From: Saccharopolyspora spinosa NRRL 18395
Lineage (GTDB): Bacteria; Actinomycetota; Actinomycetes; Mycobacteriales; Pseudonocardiaceae
Direction of reading: 5' to 3'
Length of the DNA: 64,000 nt
Assembly (NCBI RefSeq): GCF_000194155.1
Contig: NZ_GL877878.1
Location: 1,452,351-1,516,350, forward strand
Shown piece by piece: positions 53,207-62,979 of this stretch. Under the pieces are notes generated by a model that was given only the letters and a program-made list of their open reading frames with translations, did not search any database and had not been told where the DNA came from. Numbering within the stretch: position 1 is the first letter of the stretch; every line of letters starts with the position of its first letter. The position numbers and the translations under genes were made by a program.

Positions 53207-53362
53207 CGGGGAGTGCTGAGCTTGCCCGACGCAACGAATCTGGACTTCGTCGCGTTCCACGGTTACAAGTGGTTGTTGAGCCCGCGTGGCGCCATTCCTC
53301 GAACCAGCGGCCACAAGATTCCAATGTGGACATTTCTCGGTATGCGAGTGACGGGTTCATAA
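53207..53362 (+). pseudogene. Class V aminotransferase fragment
   Basis: The frame reads LSLPDATNLDFVAFHGYKWL LSPRGA. The GYKWLLSPRG segment carries the PLP-binding lysine of class V aminotransferases (cysteine desulfurase/epimerase type). Only about 30 residues are recognisable and no start or C-terminal domain is present. The preceding minus-strand frame (53045-53200) is protein-like but unidentified. Confidence 0.5.
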
Positions 53363-54064
53363 CACTGCGCCGGACTGGGCCCTCACGAACAGGAACACCG
53401 GTTGGGTGTTGAGCACCTCGACGTGCTCCGGGGCGACATTCGCGGCTTCCCCCGGCCGCGGTTCGTCCACAACGTCGATCTCGAACCCCGCTTTCCGCAG
53501 CGAACCGAAGATCGAGGACAACGATCGCCGGTAGAAGGTAACAGTCACGCACTGCCCACCCCAGTCCCAGTCCTCGCTGACGAGTTCGGTGCGGTGGTAA
53601 TCCGCCCTGTCGGACAACAGCCAGCCCGTGATGGGGTGATGCACCGAGAAGACCAGCACACCGCCGGGCACCAGACACCGGCGCAGCTCCGCGAGCAGCG
53701 GTGCCCAGTTCTCGATGTAGTGCAGGACCAACGAAGCGACCACGACGTCGATGCCGCCGGTCGGCACGACGTCCAGAGGTCGTTCCAGATCGGCCACTTC
53801 CGCACGGGCGCTCCCACCCAGTCGTTGCTGGGCAAGTTCGACGAGCCGCGGCTCCCGATCCAGGCCGAGCACGTCGGCTCCGCGCTCGACGAGCTGCGCG
53901 GTGAGCACGCCCGAGGCGCACCCGAGTTCCAATACCCGCTTGCCGGCGACATCGCCTGCCAACCGCAGGATCGCGGGGCGGTCGTAGTGGGCGTTGGGGG
54001 CGCTGCGTTCGGAGAACGTCGCGTAAGTTGCGGCGTGTTCTCGGTAGATCGAATGATCAGCCAC
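53357..54064 (-). CDS. Class I SAM-dependent methyltransferase
   Basis: A 235-residue methyltransferase. The SAM motif I is KRVLELGCASGVLTAQLVER, with the acidic residue in VLGLDREPRLVELAQQ and motif II FDVVVASLVLHYIENWAPLL (read with IDVV). Motif III is LVPGGVLVFSVHHP. It resembles the UbiE/BioC-like small-molecule group; no partner gene defines the substrate. ATG 54064 is the first start. It lies 52 bases from the FHA gene and in the same direction. Confidence 0.87.
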   Translation of the reverse strand: MADHSIYREHAATYATFSERSAPNAHYDRPAILRLAGDVAGKRVLELGCASGVLTAQLVERGADVLGLDREPRLVELAQQRLGGSARAEVADLERPLDVVPTGGIDVVVASLVLHYIENWAPLLAELRRCLVPGGVLVFSVHHPITGWLLSDRADYHRTELVSEDWDWGGQCVTVTFYRRSLSSIFGSLRKAGFEIDVVDEPRPGEAANVAPEHVEVLNTQPVFLFVRAQSGAVL

Positions 54065-54116
54065 TCCACCGAGCCTAGCCGTGCGAAGTCCGCGCAGATC
54101 CCGAGATCGCCATCGC

Positions 54117-54536
54117 CTACTTCGTGCGGAAGGTGAAACGGAAGGTTCCGATCCAGACCTCGTCCCCGTCTGCCAGTTCGGCCCGGTCGACCGGGGCGTG
54201 GTTGACGTAGGTGCCGTTCAATGAGCCGGAATCCGTGATCGTGCACTGCTCGCCGTCTTGGCAGATCTGGGCGTGGAAGTGGGAGACGGTCGGCGCGTCG
54301 AGCGTGATGTCGCAATCCCGGCTACGACCAACCGTCAGCGGCGTTCCCGTGACCGGGATGGCCGTGCCCGCCTGCGGGCCGCGGGCGATTACGAGCTCCG
54401 CGCTGCTACCAGTCGGGGCCGCTGCGGCACGTGGTGCTGGTGTGTCGACGCCTGCCTCCGCGGGGATCGCAGCGGGCGGCACGTCGCGGAAAGCTTCCGT
54501 AGGCGGCACCGCCGTACCGAATCTGCGCTGGTTCAT
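54117..54536 (-). CDS. FHA domain protein
   Basis: A 139-residue protein with a Pro/Ala-rich N-terminal tail and a C-terminal FHA domain (about residues 60-135), which binds phosphothreonine peptides. Conserved FHA residues are seen: GRSRDCDITLD, VSHFHAQI and GSLNGTYVNHAPV. The usual VSRRH is VSHFH, keeping the key S and H. PPTEAFRDV near the N-terminus holds a threonine that could be phosphorylated by a Ser/Thr kinase, as in GarA-type proteins. ATG 54536 has AGGAGA 7 bases upstream. It precedes the methyltransferase gene and may be cotranscribed. Confidence 0.85.
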   Translation of the reverse strand: MNQRRFGTAVPPTEAFRDVPPAAIPAEAGVDTPAPRAAAAPTGSSAELVIARGPQAGTAIPVTGTPLTVGRSRDCDITLDAPTVSHFHAQICQDGEQCTITDSGSLNGTYVNHAPVDRAELADGDEVWIGTFRFTFRTK

Positions 54537-54954
54537 GTCACTCTCCTGACGGATCCGGTTCGCCGTCGCGCGCACGCGATGGCTGCCAATTCCGGGTCGC
54601 CGGGGAACCCGCCAAGCCCTGCCTCACTCCGGCGCCGCGGCCCATCCGGCCGCTCGTCACCCACCGGGCTTGCGCCTTCCAAGCTACCGGCGACATCGCG
54701 CCGTCCCGCTGGAAAACGCTGAGAAAGCACTGGGAATTCACTCGCGACGAGCAATGCGGTCAATTCGCCGCCTCAAGGTCCACAGTAGATCAAGCGCGCG
54801 GCGGCGTCGGGCCATCGGCGAGACGCGGAGCCGACCTGGCACAGTGTCGTTGCACACGTTTACTGGGCGTTACGCCGCCCGAAGGCTGTCACCCGGTCCG
54901 GGTCATGGCTACTCTCGGTGGGGGCAACCTCATGACGCCGGGCGCATTCAGGAG

Positions 54955-57093
54955 GTGATTAACCTGCGGACGTGCGATGGGCTGACCCGTTCGGGGCATG
55001 CCGGTCCTCCTCACCTGCGGACGCAAGAGGTCGGGCTCGACCTGCTGGCGACCGCCATCAACGAATACGCGATCTTCATGGTCGACCTAGACGGGCGCGT
55101 GGCCAGCTGGAACCCCGGCGCCGAGCGCTTGAAGGGCTACCGCAGCGACGAGATCATCGGGCAGCACATCTCAGTGTTCTACCCGCCCGAGCGGCTCGCC
55201 GAAAAACCCCCGGAGTGGGAGCTGGAGCACGCTGCGCGCACCGGCTACCACCAAGGCGAGGGGTGGCGCGTCCGGAAGGACGGCAGCCGGTTCTGGGCCC
55301 ACGTGGTCACCGCCGCGTTGCGGTCGTCCGACGGAAGCCTGCGCGGCTACGCGAAGGTCGTAAGGGACGACACCGAACCCCGCGCCCGGCTGGAGCGCTC
55401 CAGCGAGCGATTCACCAACCTGATGGGCCTGACGCCGGTGGGCATCGCGCTGTTCGACGAATCGCACCGCCTGGCCCGGGCCAACGACGCGCTGTGCGAC
55501 CTGCTCGGCGCAGGGATCTCCGAACTGCACGACACGCGGGCCAACGACCTGCTGCACCCGCAGGACCGGTTGGAGCCGATGATCTCGCGGGCCCCGATCG
55601 CCGACGCCCCCACCCATCGCGTGCTGAAGCGGACCGACAGCCATCCGGTGCACTGCGACCTCCGCTGCACCGCGGCCGTGCAGGACGATGGGCGGTTGTT
55701 CTGGCTGGTGGCGTTCCAGGACATCACCGAACGGCACCAGCGGGCCGAAGAACTCCACTATCAGGCTACCCACGACTCGCTGACCGGCCTGTTCAACCGT
55801 CGCGCGGTCAATGAGCTCCTGAACGAACTGGTGCGCGGTCCCCGCGCCGACCGGGTCGGCGTGCTGTTCTGCGACATCGACAACTTCAAGCGGATCAACG
55901 ACTCCCTGGGGCACGACGCCGGCGACGAGTTGGTCGCGAGCCTGGCCCGACGGCTGCAGGGCGGCGTACCCGCAGGGTGCACCCCGGCCCGGCTCTCCGG
56001 CGACGAGTTCGTGGTGGTCTGCCCCGACGTCGAGGCGGTGGGCGGGCTCGAAGCGCTGGCCGAGACCGTATCCGGCCTGCTGCGCACCGTGGTGCGGCTC
56101 CAAAACCAGCAGGTCCAGGTGTCCGCAGCGGTCGGCGGCGCGGTGCTCGACGGTGCCGGGGCGTACGGCGAGGACCTGCTCCGCTTCGCGGATGCCGCGA
56201 TGTACCGGGCGAAGCGGCACGGACCGGGGCGCGTGGCGCTGGCCGATCCAGGCCTGGCCGAGTCCATCAACCGGCAGCTGCGACTCGAGGTGGAGCTGCG
56301 CGACGCCATCGACAACGACGGTCTCGTGCTGCACTACCAGCCCGTCGTGGACGCCGCGGGCACCGTCGTGTCTGCCGAGGCGCTAGTCCGCTGGATGCAT
56401 CCCGAACACGGTCTGCTCCCCCCGGACGTCTTCCTGCCCGTTGCCGAACAGGGCGGACTGATGCGCGACCTGGACCGGTGGGTGCTGCGCACGGCACTGC
56501 GTCACGCCGCCGCTTGGCCCGATGTCGGCGGGCGTCCGGTGGGCATCGCCGTCAACCTCGCCGGGCTGCTGCCCGATGACCACGGCTTCACCGCCGAGGT
56601 GACCGACGCCATCGCCGAGTCCGGCATCGATCCGAACCGGGTCGTGCTCGAACTGGTCGAGACGGTGCTGGTCGACCTGCCGCCCCAACCGCGCCGCGCC
56701 ATGCTCGACCTCGTCGAGCGCGGCGTCCAGTTCGCCGTCGACGACTTCGGCACCGGTTACTCGTCGCTGGCCCGGATCAAGGACCTGCCAGCGCAGATCA
56801 TCAAGGCCGACCGCAGCTTCGTCGCCGACCTCGGCGCCGGTTCCCGGGATCTGGCGGTGGCCCGGGCGGTGGCGGACCTCGCCCGCGCGCTGGGCTGCCA
56901 GAGCATCGCCGAGGGCATCGAGACCGCGGAGCAGTTCGAACTGCTCCGCGGCGTCGGGATCGATGTCTACCAAGGTTTCCTGTTCGCCCGCCCGGTCCCC
57001 GAAGCCGAACTCATCATCCTCCTCGAAAACGGCCTCCCGCTCCTGTCACGAGCGACGGGAGCTTCGGTCAACACGGCGTCCACCACGGCGTAG
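54955..57093 (+). CDS. PAS-GGDEF-EAL cyclic di-GMP protein B
   Basis: About 712 residues with two PAS domains (INEYAIFMVDLDGRVASWNP, then TPVGIALFDESHRLARANDA), a GGDEF domain and an EAL domain. The GGDEF motif reads LSGDEF, a variant still seen in active cyclases. EAL residues are well kept: SAEALVRWMHPEHG, VLELVETVLV, AVDDFGTGYSSLARI, IIKADRSF and IAEGIET, so it is likely a phosphodiesterase with a possible cyclase side. The start is uncertain: GTG 54955 is in frame but has AGGAG directly before it; upstream the frame is open but not conserved. CTG 54964 has better spacing. Confidence 0.82.
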   Translation: MINLRTCDGLTRSGHAGPPHLRTQEVGLDLLATAINEYAIFMVDLDGRVASWNPGAERLKGYRSDEIIGQHISVFYPPERLAEKPPEWELEHAARTGYHQGEGWRVRKDGSRFWAHVVTAALRSSDGSLRGYAKVVRDDTEPRARLERSSERFTNLMGLTPVGIALFDESHRLARANDALCDLLGAGISELHDTRANDLLHPQDRLEPMISRAPIADAPTHRVLKRTDSHPVHCDLRCTAAVQDDGRLFWLVAFQDITERHQRAEELHYQATHDSLTGLFNRRAVNELLNELVRGPRADRVGVLFCDIDNFKRINDSLGHDAGDELVASLARRLQGGVPAGCTPARLSGDEFVVVCPDVEAVGGLEALAETVSGLLRTVVRLQNQQVQVSAAVGGAVLDGAGAYGEDLLRFADAAMYRAKRHGPGRVALADPGLAESINRQLRLEVELRDAIDNDGLVLHYQPVVDAAGTVVSAEALVRWMHPEHGLLPPDVFLPVAEQGGLMRDLDRWVLRTALRHAAAWPDVGGRPVGIAVNLAGLLPDDHGFTAEVTDAIAESGIDPNRVVLELVETVLVDLPPQPRRAMLDLVERGVQFAVDDFGTGYSSLARIKDLPAQIIKADRSFVADLGAGSRDLAVARAVADLARALGCQSIAEGIETAEQFELLRGVGIDVYQGFLFARPVPEAELIILLENGLPLLSRATGASVNTASTTA

Positions 57094-57144
57094 ACCGTCC
57101 ACGTCGGAATGGTTGGCCGACGCGGGCCGCGGCGTCGGCGGCGT

Positions 57145-58746
57145 TCATCGTCGTTGTCGGCCGGGATCCCGCTCGGTGCGGGCGAGGATGTCGTCCTGGA
57201 AGGCGAGGTAGAGGTTCGCGACGACCTGCGCGGACGTGATCCGGCCTCCGACGAGCTGTTCGACGTTGCGGAGGCGGTAGCGCACCGTGTTCGGGTGGAT
57301 GAAGAGCAACTCGGCGGTTCGCTTCACGTCCTGATCGCAAGCCAGGTAGAGCACCGCTGTTTCGAGCAGATCCGGCGACTTGATCAAGGCGCCGAAGTGC
57401 CTTTCCAACCGGTCGGCCACCTGTGCGTCGTCACGGCGCGTGAGCAGCCATGCGGCGAAATCGACCTCGTCCAGTCGAACGATCGTCTGGTCACTGCCCC
57501 GATCATGGCGGCGACCGGCAAGGTGCCAAGCCGTCTCGGCCTCGTGTGCGTATCGGCTCGCCACCGTGAGATCGCAGAAGGCGCCGCTCACCCCGACCAG
57601 ATGGGTGCGCGCGAGCACCCCGAGCCAGGCAGCCGCGGCGTCTCGCTCCGCGATGACTGCCGTCAGACCGGTCGTCGGGTCTTCGGCGTCGCGGGTGTCG
57701 GACAGGACCAGCGGCACGCCCTCGGCCTCGGCCGCTTCCAGGAGGGCTTCGGCGGTGGTCGCCGCCCCGCGTGCGGCCCGGTCGCCGATCGGGCTCGCGG
57801 CCACGAGACGGAGAGCGTCGCCGACCCGAAAACCGAACGCCCGCAACCGGTCCCAGGTCTGGCGCACCTGCGAGGTGGTCACGCCACCGCGTAGCGCCGA
57901 CACGATTCGGGCGGCCTCCGCTCGCTCTTGGCTGATCACCAGTGACCGCGAGGCGTTGGCCGCCGCGAGCACCCGTTCCGCCGTTTCCAGCAGTTCTGGG
58001 CTGATGTCGTCGAGCAGCGACCTGTTCCGCGACGCCACCGCCAACTGGAAGCCGGATCCCCGGAGGCGAAACGGCCGGGTTGCGACCATCCACTGCCCGA
58101 CCACGAAGCGCTGCGGTCCTGGCTCGCGCGCGCTGATCTCCTCCCAAACCAGCCGCAGGGGCCCGTGGCCGGTCGAGGCGACGATCCGCCCCGCGCCCTC
58201 GTAGAGGACCGCTGCGCCCTTGCACAGCGTGCCGAGCCGGACCACGAGTGCACTCACCGGGTCTGCGGCCGACAACGCGTGCAGCAGGTCGTTCTGCAGC
58301 CAGACCGCCCGCTTCAGCAGGTAGGTCTCCGCGGACAGCGCGCCGCGGTTGATGAAGTCCTCGATGGCGGCGAACCGGCTCCCGCCTCCCACGCTCAGCA
58401 GCGGGAAGTTCCGCTCCCGCGCGGCGGCGCGGATAGCTCGCGGAACCTGATCGAAGTGGACGCCCGTGCCGAACAGCAGGGCGGCCGCATCGGCCGAGAC
58501 GAGGTCGGCGATCAGCCGCCTCTGCGGCGCGGGATCGTCCGGGGCGGCCGCGAACTGCAGGCCGGTGGTGAGCACGATCGAGCGCGGGCGCAGCCAGCTC
58601 GCGGCGTCGGCGATCTCGATCGAGTGCGCAGAGCGGACCACCGCCGAAAGGTCGCCGGGTTCCTCCACGGTCAGCTGCAGGCTCGGCTCGTCGACGAGGT
58701 CGCGAAGAGTCAGCTGCGGCCAGCCGCCGCGGCTATCGGTGCTCAT
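57145..58746 (-). CDS. PucR family transcriptional regulator
   Basis: A 533-residue activator. The N-terminal PucR domain covers about residues 12-130 (LTLRDLVDEPSLQLTVEEPG, WLRPRSIVLTTGLQFAAAPD). A GGDEF-like middle (AWLGVLARTHLVGVSGAFCD) and the C-terminal helix-turn-helix (LACDQDVKRTAELLFIHPNT, VRYRLRNVEQLVGG) follow, with the usual family spacing. It is divergent from hyuA by 171 bases and likely governs it. ATG 58746 is used (GAGAGGAC upstream). A perfect dyad, GCACAG-GAA-CTGTGC, lies just before its start. The frame happens to stay open to 62580, but that part is not conserved. Confidence 0.87.
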   Translation of the reverse strand: MSTDSRGGWPQLTLRDLVDEPSLQLTVEEPGDLSAVVRSAHSIEIADAASWLRPRSIVLTTGLQFAAAPDDPAPQRRLIADLVSADAAALLFGTGVHFDQVPRAIRAAARERNFPLLSVGGGSRFAAIEDFINRGALSAETYLLKRAVWLQNDLLHALSAADPVSALVVRLGTLCKGAAVLYEGAGRIVASTGHGPLRLVWEEISAREPGPQRFVVGQWMVATRPFRLRGSGFQLAVASRNRSLLDDISPELLETAERVLAAANASRSLVISQERAEAARIVSALRGGVTTSQVRQTWDRLRAFGFRVGDALRLVAASPIGDRAARGAATTAEALLEAAEAEGVPLVLSDTRDAEDPTTGLTAVIAERDAAAAWLGVLARTHLVGVSGAFCDLTVASRYAHEAETAWHLAGRRHDRGSDQTIVRLDEVDFAAWLLTRRDDAQVADRLERHFGALIKSPDLLETAVLYLACDQDVKRTAELLFIHPNTVRYRLRNVEQLVGGRITSAQVVANLYLAFQDDILARTERDPGRQRR

Positions 58747-58767
58747 CCGCGTCCTCTCCACGCCCAG

Positions 58768-58782
58768 GCACAGGAACTGTGC
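58768..58782. promoter_or_regulatory. Candidate PucR operator dyad
   Basis: GCACAG-GAA-CTGTGC is a perfect 15-bp dyad, 22 bases before the PucR start and 136 bases before hyuA. CACAG also recurs singly at about 58820. Its place suits control of either gene. Confidence 0.5.
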
Positions 58783-58917
58783 TACCGGACAGATCAATTC
58801 CCCGGCATTTGTAATTCTCACAGTGACAGCGCCTACAGCGTGGGGCAACCTTCTTTTCCAACCGCAGCCAGCGGCGGATAACAGCCCGTCCCGCACGACT
58901 TTCGAGGAGATCTCCAC

Positions 58918-60954
58918 ATGGCAAAGCAGCGTGTGGCCGTCGACGTCGGCGGCACGTTCACGGACGTGTGCGTGTTCGACGAGGACGCCCGGAGCATCCG
59001 AGTCACCAAGGTCCCGTCCACCCCGGACGACCCGATGCGCGCCGTGCTGAGCGGCGTAGAACGCGGCGGCATCGACCTCTCCGAGGTGTCGCTGTTCTCG
59101 CACGGGACGACGGTCGCCACCAATGCGCTGATCACCAGGAACTTCCAGCCCGCCGCGATGGTCACGACGACCGGTTTCCGGGACGTGATCGAAATCCGCG
59201 ACGGGACCAAGGACGACCTGTGGGACGCCTACCACGACGTGTCCCCGCCGTACATCCGCCGTCGGGATCGCTTCGAGGTCCCCGAACGCATCGACTACGC
59301 GGGCCACGTCGTGAAACCGCTCGACGAGACCGAGGCGCGGCGCGTGGCGGCGTTGCTCCGCAAGCGCGGGGCGCGGACCGTGGCCGTCTGCTTCGTCAAC
59401 TCCTACGCCAATCCCGCCCACGAGATCCGGATGAGGGAGATCCTCGAAAGGGAACTGCCGGGGGTCGCGATCTCCACCAGCGCGGAAATCCTCCCGGAGA
59501 TCTTCGAGCACGACCGGTTCAACACCACGGTCGCGAACGCCGTCCTCGCACCGCTCGTCAGCGGCTACGTCAACCGGCTGGCCGAAGAGCTGAGCGCGGG
59601 CGGTTATCGCGGAGACCTGTTGCTGCTGCACTCCGGCGGCGGGTCGATGACCCCGCGCATGGTGGAGCGGTACCCGGTCCGCCTGGCCGCCTCCGGCATC
59701 GCCGCGGGCGCCATCGCCGCCCGGCACGTCGCCGCCCAATGCGGCTACGCCAACGCCATCGGCTTGGACATGGGCGGCACCAGCACCGACATCGCCTTGG
59801 TCCACGGCGGTGAGCTCCGGGTCACCAAGGAGTGGTCGGTCGAGTACGGGTACCCGATCATCTTCCCGTCGATCGAAGTGCTGACCATCGGCGCCGGCGG
59901 CGGCTCCATCGCCCACCTCGACGAGGCCGGCTCCCTGCGCAACGGCCCCCAGTCGGCCGGTGCCTCGCCCGGCCCGGCGTGTTACGGCACGGGCGGCACC
60001 GAGCCCACCAACTCGGACGCGAACCTGGTGCTCAACCGCCTCGGCACCGCCCTGGCGGGCGGGGCGAAGGTGCTGTCCCCGGAACTGGCCGAGAACGCCC
60101 TCCGCGACCAGGTTGCCCAGCCGCTCGGGCTCACCATCGAGGAGTCGGCGAGCGCCGTCCTGCGGGTCGCCAACGCCAACATGGCCGACGCGGTCCGCCT
60201 GATCTCGATCCGGCGCGGCTACGACCCCCGCGACTTCGCCCTGATCGCCTTCGGCGGTGCGGGCGGGTTGCACGGTGCCGAGGTGGCGCGCGAGCTCAAC
60301 ATCCCGACCGTCGTCGTCCCGCCGAACCCGGGTGTGACGTCGGCGCTCGGGTGCCTGCTGGTCGACATCCGGCACGACCTGTCGGCGATGTTCGACGCCG
60401 TTGGTGACGAGGCCGACGTCGAAGAGTTCGAGAACGCGTTCGCCGGTTTGGAAGCCGAGGCATCGGCCCGGCTGCGGCACGAGGGCGTCAACGCCGAGGA
60501 CGGCGTTCTGCAGCGCACCGTCTCGATGCGCTACCTGGGCCAATGGCGGTCCCTGACCGTGAAGTGCGGCAGCGGGCCCGATGCCCTCCGCGAGGCGATC
60601 GAGTTGTTCCACGAGCAGCACGAGCGGGAGTACTCGTTCCGCAGGGACGAGACGCCGGTGCAGATCTACCAGCTCGGGCTGACCGCGATCGGCGTCACAC
60701 CCAAACCGGTGGTCGCTCCGCACGAGGTCACGCCCGGTGCGGCGCCGACAGCGCAGCAGAACCGCAAGGTGTACTTCGAAGGCACGGGATGGGTCGACAC
60801 ACCCGTCCACGACCGAGCCGCGTTGCCCGCCGGGTGCCGGCTCACCGGGCCTGCGGTCATCGAGCAGTTGGACTCCACCACCGTCGTACCGCCGGATGCC
60901 CGGGTGGAGATCGACGAATGGCTGAACATCCGCATCCACCTGACGGAGGCCTGA
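58918..60954 (+). CDS. hyuA: Hydantoinase/oxoprolinase subunit A
   Basis: A 678-residue HyuA. The ATP-binding actin-like fold begins VDVGGTFTDVCVFDEDARSI; LFSHGTTVATNALITRN and IGLDMGGTSTDIALVHGGEL are the phosphate motifs of the second half. Members hydrolyse cyclic amides (N-methylhydantoin, 5-oxoproline) or carboxylate ketones with ATP, together with subunit B. ATG 58918 has GAGGAG about 9 bases upstream. It ends 3 bases before hyuB, so they form an operon. The reaction here cannot be fixed; no racemase or carbamoylase is near. Confidence 0.88.
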   Translation: MAKQRVAVDVGGTFTDVCVFDEDARSIRVTKVPSTPDDPMRAVLSGVERGGIDLSEVSLFSHGTTVATNALITRNFQPAAMVTTTGFRDVIEIRDGTKDDLWDAYHDVSPPYIRRRDRFEVPERIDYAGHVVKPLDETEARRVAALLRKRGARTVAVCFVNSYANPAHEIRMREILERELPGVAISTSAEILPEIFEHDRFNTTVANAVLAPLVSGYVNRLAEELSAGGYRGDLLLLHSGGGSMTPRMVERYPVRLAASGIAAGAIAARHVAAQCGYANAIGLDMGGTSTDIALVHGGELRVTKEWSVEYGYPIIFPSIEVLTIGAGGGSIAHLDEAGSLRNGPQSAGASPGPACYGTGGTEPTNSDANLVLNRLGTALAGGAKVLSPELAENALRDQVAQPLGLTIEESASAVLRVANANMADAVRLISIRRGYDPRDFALIAFGGAGGLHGAEVARELNIPTVVVPPNPGVTSALGCLLVDIRHDLSAMFDAVGDEADVEEFENAFAGLEAEASARLRHEGVNAEDGVLQRTVSMRYLGQWRSLTVKCGSGPDALREAIELFHEQHEREYSFRRDETPVQIYQLGLTAIGVTPKPVVAPHEVTPGAAPTAQQNRKVYFEGTGWVDTPVHDRAALPAGCRLTGPAVIEQLDSTTVVPPDARVEIDEWLNIRIHLTEA

Positions 60955-60957
60955 ACC

Positions 60958-62979
60958 ATGACGACCGACCAGCGGCCGGCGCCATCCGGCGCGGTGACCC
61001 CCGCGGGCCTCGACCCGGTGACCTTCGAGGTGCTGAAGAACGCCTTCGTCACCGCGGTCGACCTGATGAGCGAGCAGATCATGCGCACCTGCTACTCCTT
61101 CGTGATCTACGCGCGCGACTTCTCCTCCGCGCTGTGCGACGCCGACGGGAACACCGTGATGCAAGGCAGCGCCGACATCGCCGTGCACGTGGGCACGCTG
61201 CACTTCCAGTGCAAGGCGGTCCTGGAGGAGTTCGGCGACGACATCAATCCCGGTGACGTCTTCGCGGTGAACGACCCCTACCGAGGCGGCACACATTTCA
61301 ACGACGTGAGCTTCATCCGGCCGATCTTCGTGGGAGCGGAGATCATCGGGTTCGCCCAGAACAAGGGCCACTGGGCCGACATCGGCGGCAACGTCCCCGG
61401 TTCCTTCGACGTAAACGCGAAGGAGCACTTCAGCGAAGGTCTCCGCATCACCCCGGTCCGGGTGTGGCACCGGGGACGCCAGCTCCGCGACGTGGCGCAG
61501 CTGCTGGTGTCCAACACGAGATCGCCGTACAGCTGCATGGGCGACCTGAACGCGCAGGCCGAAGCCACGGCGGTGTGCGAGCGCGAAATCCTCCGCCTGG
61601 TCGACCACTACGGCCGGGACACCGTCGTGGCAGCGATGGGCGGCGCCCAGGACTACGTCGAACGCATCGTCCGCCACAAGCTGGCCGAACTCCCCAAAGG
61701 CGAATGGGAAACGGTCGACTACCTCGACGCCGACCCCAGCAAGCCGGAAGGGTTGGTGCCGATCTCGGTCAAGATGCGCATCGACGACGACGGCATCCAC
61801 TACGACCTGTCCGGCAGCGCGCCGGCGGTGTCCACGTTCCTCAATTCCGGTTACGGCACAACACATTCTGCGCTGTACGCCGGAACCAAGACGTTCTTCC
61901 CGGACGTGCCGCTCAACTCCGGGCTGTACCGGGTGGTGCACGCCGAACTTGGCCCCGAGGGCACAGTCGTCAACGCCAGCTGGCCGACCGCGGTCACCGG
62001 ATTCTGCTCCGGCCCCTACGAGAAGCTGATGAACGCGCTGTTCGAGATCTGGTCGCAGGTCATGCCCGAGCGGGCTATGGCTTGCGCGTTCAACCTCGAA
62101 TACCTGCTGGTCGGCGGCAAGGACGGCCGCACGGCGGACCGCCCCTACTTCATGTGGTACGACTGGATGGCCGGCGGCTGGGGCGGCCGAGCGACCAAAG
62201 ACGGCTCGGGAGCGACGGCGCCCGTCTTCGGGCCGGGCCTGGCCGTGCAGCCCGTCGAAGGCCAGGAACGGCTCTCCCCCGTGCTGACCACCGAGCACAC
62301 CATCGTGACAGACTCCGGTGGTCCGGGACGCCATCGCGGCGGCTGCGGGTTGGAGAAGGGCGGCGTACTCACCGACTGCGAGAGCACCGTGATGTCGTAC
62401 TGCTGCGACCGCGCGCGGTCGATCACCTGGGGCATCGCCGGTGGCCTGCCCTCGCTGCCGCACGGTGTCTGGCTGAACAAGGGCACCGAGGACGAGCGGT
62501 TTCTCGGCGCGACGTTCTCGAACGTCGCGATCGAGCCCGGCGATGCGTTCACCCGGCCATCGGCCGGCGGCGGGGGCCACGGGGATCCGCTGACCCGGGA
62601 TCCCGCTCTCGTGGTCGAAGACGTGATCGACGGGTACGTCTCGATCGAGCGTGCGGCCAAGGATTACGGCGTCGTCGTCGAACCGGTCGACCCCGAGTTG
62701 GACCGGTACGAAGTGGACATCGCCGCCACCGAGGAGCTACGGAGGTCCATCGCCGCGGAGCGGCGGGGCTGGTTGGCGGAGGACCCGCACGTGGTGGCCC
62801 GCCGGTATCGCGCGGGCGAACTGGACATGCTCGATTCGATCAGGCGATACGGCGTGATCGTCGATTGGGGAACCGGCGAGCTGCACGAGAACACCACGCG
62901 CCAGTACCGAGAACTGCTCCAGAAGCGGGCCGCGGCCTACTGGGACCGTCGGGGCAGATCTTCGGGTTGCGGCCGGTGA
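60958..62979 (+). CDS. hyuB: Hydantoinase/oxoprolinase subunit B
   Basis: A 673-residue HyuB, partner of HyuA. Conserved stretches: PVTFEVLKNAFVTAVDLMSE, MRTCYSFVIYARDFSSALCD, DVFAVNDPYRGGTHFNDVSF, AQNKGHWADIGGNVPGSF and a late TDSGGPGRHRGGCGLEKG. Two features at the end are odd: the tail AAYWDRRGRSSGCGR is written on sequence that, on the other strand, belongs to a TIGR03086 gene relic. A join near 62955 may have replaced the last few residues; the catalytic body is complete. Confidence 0.87.
   Translation: MTTDQRPAPSGAVTPAGLDPVTFEVLKNAFVTAVDLMSEQIMRTCYSFVIYARDFSSALCDADGNTVMQGSADIAVHVGTLHFQCKAVLEEFGDDINPGDVFAVNDPYRGGTHFNDVSFIRPIFVGAEIIGFAQNKGHWADIGGNVPGSFDVNAKEHFSEGLRITPVRVWHRGRQLRDVAQLLVSNTRSPYSCMGDLNAQAEATAVCEREILRLVDHYGRDTVVAAMGGAQDYVERIVRHKLAELPKGEWETVDYLDADPSKPEGLVPISVKMRIDDDGIHYDLSGSAPAVSTFLNSGYGTTHSALYAGTKTFFPDVPLNSGLYRVVHAELGPEGTVVNASWPTAVTGFCSGPYEKLMNALFEIWSQVMPERAMACAFNLEYLLVGGKDGRTADRPYFMWYDWMAGGWGGRATKDGSGATAPVFGPGLAVQPVEGQERLSPVLTTEHTIVTDSGGPGRHRGGCGLEKGGVLTDCESTVMSYCCDRARSITWGIAGGLPSLPHGVWLNKGTEDERFLGATFSNVAIEPGDAFTRPSAGGGGHGDPLTRDPALVVEDVIDGYVSIERAAKDYGVVVEPVDPELDRYEVDIAATEELRRSIAAERRGWLAEDPHVVARRYRAGELDMLDSIRRYGVIVDWGTGELHENTTRQYRELLQKRAAAYWDRRGRSSGCGR

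Noticed and set aside
57145-62580. An 1811-codon minus frame spanning PucR and antisense to hyuA and hyuB
   Set aside because: Only the 533 codons from ATG 58746 have PucR homology. The rest mirrors the third-position GC of hyuAB and has no domain.
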